In this document: positions 45,274-56,400 of the stretch, in pieces | How the letters are laid out: each line of letters starts with the position of its first letter | Position numbering within the stretch: the first letter of the stretch is position 1 | Made by a program: the position numbers and the translations under genes | Notes under the pieces: generated by a model | Seen by the model: only the letters and a program-made list of their open reading frames with translations | Database searches by the model: none | Told to the model about the DNA's origin: nothing | Assembly: GCF_051020985.1 (NCBI RefSeq) | Contig: NC_135000.1 | Span: 7,337,001-7,401,000, forward strand | Length of the DNA: 64,000 bases | Source of the DNA: Nomia melanderi | Lineage: Eukaryota; Arthropoda; Insecta; Hymenoptera; Halictidae | Direction: 5' to 3'

Positions 45274-47969
45274 GTAATCCGGAATTAGGATCCTTTGCCT
45301 TGTCGCGTGCTACCACGGAATTGGCTGCGAATCGCTTGGGGTTGATTTTTAACGCTGGAACTACCGAGCACTTGATGTCTTTTGAGCATTTCTTTGTGAA
45401 AGCTGTAATTGGGAATTAAGATATCAGTTGGCTTATGTTTCAGTCTAGGTATTGCTAGATCAGCTTCTTTAGTTGTTTCTTAAAGTACCTGCACCTTTGC
45501 AGTAATTCGGAAAGAAACTGGGAATTGGTCATTTTCACCCATCTGGTAGTTCTAGTGTTGAATTGTAGTACGTTGACTGGCATGGTACCGGTGACCGGAG
45601 CTAAATTGTTTGAAATCATTTGCGATAAGGAAATTGATGTTGAATGAAAGTATTTAGTAACAAGTAACTAGATAACAGACTAGTAACTGGATAAATATTG
45701 TACGAAACAGAATTCTCGTGGCATTTGGAATATTATTTTATTTTGTTTGTTTCGATTTTGGTTAGATTTGTGCACCCCCTAGGTAGCTGCATGTGTGCGT
45801 TCATATTGAAGGAAATGTCGGTTTTCCAATTGTTTATGAATTAGCCGACACCTGGGAACGGTTTGTAATGTATTCTGAGGTTTATAATGTATTCGGAGCA
45901 CTGCTTTATCGTAACGTAAACGGCGAACGGTAAACACACGCGACAATGAGATTAACTCGCGTACACGAGTTCACGTTATCGGCTTCGTTCGCCAGCTGTA
46001 AGCCGCACACGTAAACACGGCCGTGGGACCATTTGAAGCCTTATCTTTTTCTTTTGTTGTGATTTGTTTCGATTGGGATTCATCGCATGAGTAGTAAAAA
46101 TATAAAATGATATAGGGTATGTTACTGAGATGGCAGAAATGGTTTCGGTGTATGTTATGTAATATAATTTATGTGATTATTTCAAGGTCAAACATTTTTT
46201 AGAATCTTTTGTTGGATAGAAAGGATTTAGTATTATTTATAGACACCTGCATGCTTATGGCTTCTGGAACTTTGTACTATGCTGTGTCTAAATCCTGATT
46301 AATGGTATAAAATGTAAGAAGTAATATTGTGTATTCTGAATTCTATAGGTATGTACAAATACATTGGCATAGACGAGAAGAGTTCTATGCAAACAAGAGT
46401 CCTGGGGAATGACATTTCTGTTAGAGAATTTCCTAGAAATTTGAAAGCTGATGTGAAAACCAAAAAGATATTTCGGTTTTGCAATCCACCTAATGAAATT
46501 GTTGCAGAAACAGAAGGTACTGACAGTGTTTAATAGTAATAGTTATTAGTTCAGTAGTTGTTTTATTGTACTGTTATTCTTTACCCAGGAAAATTGGATG
46601 GAAATCTAACGTTAGGTGGTATTTTGGTATTTATAAGGCATGGAGACAGGGGCCCACTGGCTCACATTCGAAACATAAGCATAGTAAACTGTGGTGGGGA
46701 CTTTAGTTCTACTCCTGAATTAGAAAATGTCTACCAGAATTATGTGAACTTCCTGCAAAACATTTCAAGCTACTCTAGAACGGCATGGGCACAATTCTTA
46801 GGACCCTTCCATGGTTTCCCCATGCTGCCCGCCAACTCCAAAGACTGTAGAATTGGGCAGCTGACAACTCTAGGTGTAACGCAACTCCTAAAAACTGGAA
46901 TTGTGCTTAGAAATGCGTACTACCATAAACTTAATCTGGGGAACAGTACTATATCCAGCAGAGACATTGTTGTATACAGCACCAGATATCGAAGGACAGT
47001 TCAAAGTGCAGTTGCTCTGTTATACGCCCTCCTGGAAACTGACGGTTTCCAGAATCTTGCCAAAATCAGTATGCAAGAGAGCCAAAGTTATGCATTCTGC
47101 AACACAGACTGTGCGTGTCCAGCTGCTGAAAAGTTCTTCAAGCAGCATGTGAAGGTAACGCATTCAAACAATTTTGAAGTCTCCAGTTCCTCTATTTCCA
47201 TGCCTAACAAGGAAAACTCTTACAGGAGATGTCTGACCACTTAAAATCCCATCCAGCAGTGGCAGAATTGATAAGGCAGGCATCCAGCGCAGTGTTCGAA
47301 ATCCCAGATCAGGCCCAGACCACAGATCCTAACACATTGAAAGATGCATTATTAACCTACGTCTGCCATGGAGCTTCTCTACCTTGCGTAGACTATGACA
47401 CGCAGAGGGTCTGTGTCAAAACGGAGCATGTGACAGGCCTATTCGCATACAGTGAATGGGAGTCAAAGCAAGTCGCAAAAAGTAGTAATCGTAGAAAGTA
47501 TGGTTTACTGAGGGCATATGGACTCCTCCGGAACATAGTGTCGTACATGTTGCGCATTATATCAGAGGCGAAACCAAAAATAGTGTTGTACTCGGGACAC
47601 GACAAGACCCTGGAGTACCTGGCAACCGCCCTCGGCATCTTCTCCGATAAACTGACCATGCCTCATTACGCTTCTCGTTTCGTAATCGAGGTATACCGCA
47701 TCAATTCTAGAAACGAGAACCACGTGGCCAGTGACTTTTACTTCCGTGTCATCGTAAATGGCAAAGACTACACGCAGAAGATACCGTTCTGTAAAAACGC
47801 GAATTTCTATAGCGCCAGTTACATGGAACGGTCCGACGTCGAGAGGATCCGCAGAGATTCAAGATTGTGCCCGATAGAGACCATCATCCGTCAGCTGCAC
47901 GACGATTACTTTGGCTCGTTCAACGCGACGAACTTCAAAGACGCTTGCAGCAGTCGCAAACGTGGATAG
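45183..47969 (+). CDS. PXYLP1: 2-phosphoxylose phosphatase 1-like histidine acid phosphatase (type II membrane protein), complete
   Basis: Four exons, 45183..45273, 46349..46516, 46589..47154 and 47226..47969, with GT-AG borders and matching phases, give 522 residues. An in-frame TGA at 45117 lies upstream, making 45183 the first ATG of the frame (a second ATG at 45195 is possible). The N-terminus has a short cytoplasmic tail and a signal-anchor helix (about residues 14-33). The catalytic fold shows RHGDRGP (about residue 103), which provides the phosphate-accepting His, and the HD motif SGHDKTL (H400, D401). Family-specific stretches include the FCNTDCACP cysteine cluster and TVQSAVALLYAL. 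Several N-glycosylation sequons fit Golgi residence. In vertebrates PXYLP1 removes phosphate from xylose in the proteoglycan linker and allows chain extension; the same role here is inferred. Its 3' end faces the Plp gene. Confidence 0.94.
45274..46348. other. Intron 1 of the PXYLP1-like gene
   Basis: 1,075 bases containing an inverted-repeat element (45349..45562), then a GC-richer patch near 45890-46030 and AT-rich sequence. No additional exon was recognised. Confidence 0.7.
45349..45562 (+). mobile_element. Family B-type inverted-repeat element in PXYLP1-like intron 1
   Basis: It starts TTAACGCTGGAACTACCGAG and ends ctggtagttctagtgttgaa, imperfect inverses of each other. The ends match family B but the interior does not match copies 1 and 2, so it is a separate subfamily. 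Confidence 0.78.
46349..46516 (+). CDS. PXYLP1: PXYLP1-like, exon 2 (stem region)
   Basis: Encodes about residues 31-86, the stem between the membrane anchor and the catalytic domain, ending near FRFCNPPNEI. The acceptor is TATAG and the donor GTACTG. Confidence 0.88.
46589..47154 (+). CDS. PXYLP1: PXYLP1-like, exon 3 (RHGDRGP catalytic exon)
   Basis: Encodes about residues 87-275: the phosphate-pocket motif RHGDRGP, the R-R-T-Q-S stretch (YRRTVQSAVALLYAL), and the cysteine cluster. The acceptor is TTACCCAG and the donor GTAACG. Confidence 0.94.
47226..47969 (+). CDS. PXYLP1: PXYLP1-like, exon 4 (HD motif, stop)
   Basis: Encodes about residues 276-522, including SGHDKTLEYLATALG with the proton-donor HD pair and the conserved C-terminal cysteines. 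The stop TAG is at 47967..47969. Confidence 0.95.
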   Translation, partial: EMSDHLKSHPAVAELIRQASSAVFEIPDQAQTTDPNTLKDALLTYVCHGASLPCVDYDTQRVCVKTEHVTGLFAYSEWESKQVAKSSNRRKYGLLRAYGLLRNIVSYMLRIISEAKPKIVLYSGHDKTLEYLATALGIFSDKLTMPHYASRFVIEVYRINSRNENHVASDFYFRVIVNGKDYTQKIPFCKNANFYSASYMERSDVERIRRDSRLCPIETIIRQLHDDYFGSFNATNFKDACSSRKRG

Positions 47970-48177
47970 TCTGAGCAGGGGAAAATCTACGTTACAATTG
48001 ACTTTTCCGGACGAGGCCAATACCGATATGGCAGCCGTCGATCCACAACGTTACAATTAGTTCGCTCGGGAAACCCCCTTTTTCAGGACCCTGGCACAAA
48101 TTACAACGTAGAAGCGTTTCTACACTTTTCAATTTTAAATGTATGCACTAATTGGAACACAGGATGTTTAAATATAC

Positions 48178-48365
48178 AGGGTTGTCCCATTATGATCTTT
48201 TTATACAATTGTTTCTCGGATTGTTGAATTGAACAATTAAAATAGAGATTTTGAAACGTCTTTGTTGTGAAAATAAAATTGTAAAGTGAAGTGAGAATTA
48301 CTTTAAAATTGTTTTTTTTTCGACAAAGAATGGTTCAAAAGAGAATCGTAATGGGACATCCGGCG
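48178..48365. mobile_element. Inverted-repeat element family C in the 3' region of the PXYLP1-like gene
   Basis: The left end agggttgtcccattatgatc and the right end aatcgtaatgggacatccgg are inverted repeats, matching at about 15 of 18 core positions, 188 bases outer to outer. The interior is AT-rich and non-coding. Confidence 0.72.
48272..48277 (+). terminator. Candidate poly(A) signal AATAAA for the PXYLP1-like transcript
   Basis: First canonical AATAAA on the plus strand after the stop that I noticed, about 300 bases downstream. It lies inside the family C element. Confidence 0.45.
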
Positions 48366-50307
48366 TATTCAAATCGACGCGTTCGAACGTGTCGCGATCC
48401 TTGCGTTGAACATTCGTTTTTCTTGTAGCTGAATAATTTATTTAACGGTCCTCTGTTCTTAGGGGACACGAAGCGCGGTATTTAATGGTATTTCTCAAGT
48501 TCTTCCGAATCTTGATCTGGAATTTCGAATTCTTGCGACCTCGAACGGAACAAGTAGTAAGTTTTAACGTTCTATGATATTTTACGAAGAAAGTATTAAG
48601 AGTTTCTGTGAGATTTCTTATAATTAGACTGCGGGTATTTATGCAGGCATGATTTGTCGACTGATTTACAGGAACCGGTGTTAAAGAGGAATTTATATAC
48701 TCTATCAAGGGTTCTATTGAAATTTAAATTTCAAAAATAAGTTGAGCATCGAATCATATCGGATTTTTAAGGTACGCTGTGAACAAAGTAAAATCTGCAG
48801 TCTAACTATAATAAACGATTCGTAAGTGTAGTTTCCGAATACTATAAAATCGACACTTTGCTACGAACATTTCGAAGTAACGAAGTAATGAAACCAAAAA
48901 ACGATAGTAACGAGTTAATATTTAAAAATATATAAGATTTGCACTGTTTTAGACTGTAATTATAAACGAATAACAAAAGAGAAGAAGCCTTATTCTTAGG
49001 TTACGTTTATCAAAATCGAACGTAGCTTTAAATACATATATTGATGATATATATATATATATATATAATATACAAGGTGTCCAAAAATCACGCGGTACAA
49101 TCTGAGAGCGTACGTCATTCTTCAGGTTGCGTCGAGTGTTTTACGACAGCCATTACGGAAGCTAGATGATTGCCATATATTTTATCACTCACCTTATTGT
49201 AAATATGTAAATAACATCGAACTTCTATGAGCGATGATCACGTTCGACCTTTTTTTTCAAGCATCACTTAACAGCAACAAGAAATCTAATTAATTAGACA
49301 GTGTTTAAGAGAATGTACAAGAAACAATAGAGTCCTGTATAACTTGCTATTCCTGTAACCGTTGATTAGTATTATTTGAGACTTAACGGACTTCCTTTCC
49401 AGTGTTGAAGTAATTCTGAATTATGTATATGATAACAGGATTCAAAATCCTCATCGACAATGACCACTATTTTGAATCGCTGTTAAACACCTATCAATCA
49501 GTGGCAAAAAAGAAAAAAAAGGAGATATTGCACATTTCAAATAGTATTGCAACTGATTCTAATTGTGATCGTATTTATTAAAAAAGAAAAATACACAAGG
49601 CAACGAGCGTTGTACGTGTCATTGAACTGACATAGGATGATACTCTTGTTTCCCCTTTTTTGTTTTTGTTAAAATATACGAACAATTTCAAACGATACGA
49701 ATTATTGATTATCCATCTTTCACTGGTTTTTTATAAAAAGTAATTGCATAGAGTTTATTCACGATATAAAAACTTACAGTCCATTAATAAATAAATACTA
49801 GACAATTATTATAGTTGACAAGGCACAGGTTCACATCCTTAACAGGAGTAACAGAGTACAATTAAAAATAAAATCTATCGTAACTTTGGTAAAACATGAT
49901 ATATGAGCACAGTTATTTAACACTATAGTTCTCGTTCTCGTCCGAGCCGTTCGGATTTATAGTGCCAACCTTACTAGCACACGGATGCAGTAAATCAGTG
50001 AGAAGATTTAACGCGTGTTCAACAATCGTAGTCACTATATGCTACATTCCTTATTTACACTCCGTAAGAAAAATACATGTCCCGAACGATCGTGAACCAA
50101 CAATGTTCCCCAATTGAAATGTCCGTTGACTGTCGTTACATCGTTCAGTGGTACAAATGAAAACGGGGATAATTCCATGCGAATCGGCACCGCCGCATGC
50201 GAAAAACAACGTGATATTTTAATCACAGTCTCAGAGTACGTTTTGTTCATGCTTGTCTCTTCATGCTTAGAAGACTTAAACGATTAAAACGTTACGAACG
50301 AACGAGT
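48366..50307. other. Convergent 3' region between the PXYLP1-like and Plp genes
   Basis: Mostly AT-rich. It contains an (AT)n run near 49049-49068 followed by tacaaggtgtccaaaaatca, which resembles the end of a mobile element. The left part of Plp's 3' UTR should lie at the right. Nothing coding was recognised; an 88-codon minus frame (48442..48708) is treated as chance. Confidence 0.5.
49754..49759 (-). terminator. Candidate poly(A) signal for Plp
   Basis: On the minus strand this reads AATAAA, about 550 bases beyond the Plp stop. A second AATAAA lies at 49573..49578, and a variant ATTAAA is nearer at 50218..50223. Which one is used cannot be told. Confidence 0.35.
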
Positions 50308-50413
50308 CTAACGATTTCCAGACTTAGCCATCGCTAGACCCAATGTTTGTTGAATATTCCTAAATCGTTGACAATACTGTTCAAGCGCGAATCCTTCAAA
50401 ATTGCCGTCCTCG
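50308..50413 (-). CDS. Plp: Plp exon 18 (C-terminus and stop)
   Basis: Encodes the last 34 residues, through FALEQYCQRFRNIQQTLGLA and ending MAKSGNR, with stop TAG at 50310..50308. The split codon with exon 17 gives Asn. Confidence 0.9.
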
Positions 50414-53400
50414 CTGGAAGAAAACGAAAAGAGTATAACAAAGTATGTCAAAATGAAAATCCCACCTTGAATTAAATTGATATGCGAATAAATCTGCTCA
50501 CTTGACGCTAGGTCTTTCTCGAACAGGTGGTGAATGGTTCATGACAATCTTTTGTACTGGCGTGTACGCCTGATCCGCATTCCGCAGCAACGTCGTGACT
50601 CCTATCCGTCTACCGATACTCCACCTCACGATCAACCATTTCATTCGATGAATACTAATAAGGACTAGAGCTGCACTCCTGAAACGTACCCTCGGTGACA
50701 TCTTCTTATGGCGGCCCGCGGTAACGTAAGATCGTTGTTCACTGGTTAAATGTGCGAGGAACGCTAACGTGTTTTCCACTGAGATCTCATAGCCACCCAC
50801 TACCTTCAGCAGGTAACGCTTCTGGTACGTTAAAGCCTTGCGTCTACTGTCTGCTCGCATATACTTCCCATACAAGTGTAACAACTGTACAACAGAATTA
50901 TTAATTTAGAATAATTCAACATCTCCACTTGCTTCCCCTATATGTTATGAAATATAAAATTACTTTGTCTGCCTGATCTCCACCCATTGCTGCGTTTACA
51001 TCATGCGATTCAGTGTAACGCTTCACGCGTGTTTCAAGTAATTTCACACGTTGACTAAGCTGCTCCTTATCTTCCAGTGCCTTCAGGAGCTTCTCTTGAA
51101 GCGTACTCTTCTCATTCAGATACTTTTTATAGCCATCACTGAGATCCTATAGAATAAAACACTGGATATTAAATAGGAACAAGACCCATAAGCAAGATGG
51201 CGTAGTTAGTTTAGTTCTAGGAACCTAACCCTACTTTTTAAACAAGTACCTTCTTAATTTTCTGTAGCATTTTGGTAGGTTGATTCTTATCCCCAGCGTA
51301 TCTGCTAGTCAATTCTTTTGTAAACTCCAATTCCCTTTCCGTGGATAGCCTCAAATCCTGTTGCAACTCTGCAATTGTATCCCTTAACTTCTTTTCCTCA
51401 TCTTTAGCTGCAAATAATTTCTTAAGCAGATTGGTTTCTCTCTCTTTCAAAGCTTCCAAGGTTTCAGCTAATTTCATTTCGCGTTCCAGGGACTCCGTCA
51501 GTTCTCTCTTCGACTGCTTCATGTCAGCTTCTAAATCCACCTGTCCCATAAATAATTTCATTACATTGTTACATAAGGATTCAAACTTTTATTTTAAAGC
51601 CAGGGTATGCATACTAACCATGACTTCCCTCGCATTATTGATCTCCCTCCTCAATCCCTTAAGCTCATTATGCTCGTCAGTGCTTTGCTCCTGTCTCCTG
51701 CTTTCCGCGTCAGACATAGTTTTAATCCTTTTCTGAAGCCACTCGCACTCCTCCTCTCGTGATTTCAATTCATCTTTGGTACGGCTGAGATCCATTTGCA
51801 ACTGGTCCTTAATCCCTTTGACGAGGGCAAGGCTACTTATCAATTTTTCTTTCTCCTCCACCTCCACCTCTAATTGCTTCTGCAATCGGTTCTTCTCCGT
51901 TTGCAACTTCCTTAAAGTATCCTTTAATTCTGCCCCGTTACGCTCCTCCTTCTCGAAACTTTCCATCAGCGACAAATACTTTTTCCTCTCGGTTTCCAGG
52001 AGGTCCGCTAGCTTTGGTAATTCGTCCGACTTCTGAGACTGTACGTGCTCCTTCATCAGACTCAACTGTATCTCCAGGCTTTTGTGTTCTTGCCGTAATA
52101 CTGAAAGATCATTGCGTAACTTCGCTTCATTGTCCAGAGAAGTCTTTAGCTTATTCTGAAGAAACTCGATCAACTCTGAGTCCTGCAAATGACCCGACTG
52201 CATAGACCTATGCTCCTTCTCAATTTGAATCTTCAAACTCCTAACCAAGTTCTTCTCAGAGAACAATTCTTCATTGAGCTTCGCGACTTTCTTACATTCC
52301 TCTGTTAAGTCTGACTTCAGTTGGAAAATCCGGCTTTCGTACTCGGCGATCTGACACTTAAGCATTCCCCTTTCAATCTCCAAATCGTCCTTTAACTTCT
52401 TTAGTTTGTCGTTGATCCTGTTCGCCTGACTTAATTGTAATTTTAATTCACTATTTCTTTGAGCTCCCTCTTGGTACTCCCTGTACTGCATTTCATTCTC
52501 CACTTTACAAGGTCGTTCCTCCTGGTCGCTCTCAATGGCATTCATAATTTGTCTGTCCAGGTGAGCCGATAGATTCAGCTCTCTTTGTACCATGTCTTCA
52601 ATATCAGTGTCATCCTGTGACCGTTGCGCGGCCAACTTTAAATCGCACAGTTCCTTGCTCAGTTTATCCACCGTGTTCGTCAATTCAGCGTTCACTTTTT
52701 GTTCTTCCTTCAACTTCTTCCTCAACTCCACCACATTACCGGATTCCTTCATCTTGTTCTGTATGGTTTCCAAAGCTCTGTGCAAGCTCTTGCTGTCATC
52801 GCTCATCTGTCGTATAACCTTGTCCTTCTCCTTCAAATATTCCTGCAGATGATGGATCTCTTCGTCTTTTTCATTGGAAGGTGAAGACGTTCCCGAGAAA
52901 CTGGTACGTCTGACCATCTCTTCCAATCGTCTGATTGTCTGGTCCCTATGGTTTAGACCCTCCGTCAACCTCTGGATCTCGTTTTGACACTCAACGATTT
53001 CTTGCTTCAACAATTCATTTTTGGTTCTGAGTTCATGCAACTGTTTATCCTTCTCAAGAACACTGTCCTTCAAGCTGTCCAACGCCTTCGTGTTCTCCTG
53101 TATCAATACAGCGCACTTCTTCGCGTGTTCCTGCTCTTTGTCCTTCATGTCCTCCTTCAACTTGGTATTCTCCAAATTCAACTCCATTAGAATCTTCTCG
53201 TTAACCTGCATCTTGCTCTTCTGCTCCTGGATCTCTTCAGTTCTCTGCTTCAGAACATTCTCCACCTCCAACAGATCCTTCTTGATTTTACTTTCAGACA
53301 CCTTCGACGCTTCGTACTGATTCTGATAAAAGCACTTGTCTGTGGTGAGCGTTTCCACAACTGTTTTGAACTCCGTTTGCAGTTCATCGTACATTTTCTG

Positions 53401-56400
53401 TAGGGATATCAAATCTGCTTCGCGTCTCTCCAAAGTCGCCAATTTCTTCAGCAGCTCCTCCCGGACAGCTTCCAGTTGACTTTCCAAATTCTGTATTTCG
53501 TTGACCGAAGTCTGAGTGTACTTCATGGAAGTAACACAAGACTTGTTATCAGTTTTACTACGAGATTCCTTCTCCGAAGATTCCTGGATCCTCGAGCATT
53601 CTGGCTTTGAAGACGAAACCCTATCCGTCTCGTCCGTTGTCATATTGTTCTCCGAAGTTCTGGAGTCCAATCCACTGTGCAATAAGTCCATAACCAAAGA
53701 TGGCTGATTGGACATGGCCAACGAGCTTTGAGAGTTCAAGCCCAGATCCAATGGAGGTACGTGTACTCCCTTAGAAACATCGATTAGGGGCGTTGCCGAG
53801 TCATCCACAATTTTAGCTGAGGCAAATGGGGTAGGAACTTTGAAGGCAGATATATTTGGCAACATCTGTGTAGAATTAGCCGCTCGAATGGCTTCAGTTG
53901 TCTCTTCACATTCCGAATGAATGGATAAAATGTCGCTCAAGGTGCGAGCACTGTTCTTTGCTTCTGTATGTCGCATTAGTTCCTTCAGCTGAGTCTCATC
54001 CAGGTTCAACGAGGAATACAATTCCAGTTGCTTTTCCTTCTTCGACAACTGGTCCTTCAGATGATCTATTTCCTCGTTTTTGTCGGCTAGCATACTGTCA
54101 ATCAATCGCGGCAGCTCCAGTTGGGCATGTTCCTGAACGCCAACTTTCGCCTGTAGAAGCCTCTTTTCCTCCTCGACTACCTCCAAGTGTTCTTTCAACT
54201 TTTGAATGGTGGCGCTCTCCACCTCCACAACGTTAGCGATCTCCGCTTCCTTCTCCTGCAACAGTTGATTAACTCTGTCCAATTGGTTCTGCATGTCCTT
54301 CAGTTCTAAATCCTTCTCCGCGATAGCGCACTCCAGCGACTGGAATTTCGTGTTCGCTTCGTGAAGCTGCAATTCCAAACGCGACGTCGCTTGTCTTTGA
54401 GCGAACGGGGCGCTCTGCTTGTGCTGCTCCAAGCGACCACGCATCGCTTCTATTTGGAACAGTTGTTCGGAGGTCATTTGTTGCAGGATCTCCTGCTCCA
54501 CTTGCAGATCTTCGTTCTGATTCTTCAGAGCAGCTACCTGCATCTCTAAGTCTTTGATCCTCTTAAATGCAACGTCTTCGGCTCTGGCTTGTTTTATCAT
54601 CTTCTCTTTGAGCTTAAGCAACTGGTCCAGAGGCAACATTGGCGGTGATGTGGGATCATCTGGCGTTGGACAACGTGTCGCATCTATTTGCTCCCTGATG
54701 GAAACGTCTTCGCTAGGCTGACTCAAACTCAAATTAGAGCTACACATATGCGCGGACTCCAAGTCTTTGATCCTTTTGTCTAAATGACCCTGCATCTCCC
54801 GAAGCTCTGCCTTCATCTGTTTCAGTGCAATAGAATTTACATTGAACTGTTCCGAACTCAGTTTGTGCTTTCTTAATTCCTCCTGTAAATTGTACTGTAT
54901 AATCAATGCTGTCTTTAAAACGAAATTTAGTTCTTCAAACTTACCTGTAAGTGATTGATGTGCTCGTTAAGGTGTTTGCTTTCATTGTCCATTTTAACCG
55001 TATCCAACTCTTGAACCAATTCTTGTTGATTCTTTGTCTGAGCAGCGATCACGGTTTCTAATTGGCTGATTTGAAGCTGCAAAGACTCCTCTTTCTCAGT
55101 TTTAGCTTGCAACTGTTGCTCCAAGTCGGTGATAATGTCTCTTAACACCCAGATCTTGTCAATGGCTGCTTTCAGTTCAATCTCAGTTTCCATCTTCTTT
55201 GCTTCCGTGTCAGATACAAGGGATGACATTTCTCTCATCTGAGACTCGAGTGCCTCCACCTGAATTGCAGGTACGATTAGCTTTTCGTTAACTATCATTC
55301 ATTAATCTGATCCATTGAAATACAATGCCACAACTTATTAAAAGAAAACACCACCAACATGTAAAGCGTTCAAGTACGTTGTTAAATTAACCATAATATT
55401 TGTATTTAAGCTTCCAAATCTCTGTAATCGCATGCATAGAAATTAACTTAATCATTTATCATCGTTTCAACATTCTACCTAAATACATCTTGATGTCTGA
55501 AACGATGTCAATTAACATTGATTCTTATAATAAATAGAATACCACTCACAGTAGCACTGATGTCAGATGTTTGAAGCACAGGGACGTCTGACGTTGGTTC
55601 AGGTGATAGTGTAGACTGCTTTGTGCAACATACAGAAAACCAAAACCAGAGTGCAGGAAAACTTGTGTTAATACAATTAGTGACAATGCGTGGTTATAAG
55701 CTGCATAAATTATGTAGTATAATATAAACGATAACAATCGCGGAAACGAAAAATTAATTGGCATGGAACCCTCAAAATCTTATCAATTAGCAGAACCATT
55801 TTACATACTCGTGAAGTCAGTGAAGATTATGAAAAAAAAACCCAATCCAGAATATATGAAAATGATTAGTCCTTAGCTCTTACACCTGAATCTTATATAT
55901 TAATTAATTCGCACCAAAGTAGAAATCTGAAGTACTGAAATTGCAGGATTGTTCCTTTTTTTTTCTTTTTCCCTTCATAGATTATAAAATGTGTTAAAAT
56001 TACCTCTGAGGTGATGCGCAAGTCTCTTTCCTTCTCGCGTTCACGCTCCTTAATCTGTTCCTGTAAAACATGTATCTGTTTTGCAGCCTCATCCCGTTCA
56101 ATTTCTCTTTCGCTTGCTTGCTCATCCAAGAATTTGCGAGTCGCTTTCAACTGTTTATCTGCCACCTCGATCTACACATATTTTGATTAATTAATGTGTG
56201 CCGCAAAGTCGACTTTGTAATACAGTTGTTATAAAAGGAAATATTCATTTCGATAGATTTAACTTGAAAAAAACAAATAAAGAACACACTGCATAAAAGC
56301 ACAACAAAATCTGAAAGACACTGGTTAACAACTGAAAACTGAATTTAAAAAATATAGTTGTATCAAACAGTGTAAGCAATTCGTGCATGAAAATTTAAAA

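Noticed and set aside
51341..54549. Plus-strand frames opposite Plp exon 14
   Set aside because: They mirror the codon composition of the coiled-coil exon on the opposite strand and have no independent support.
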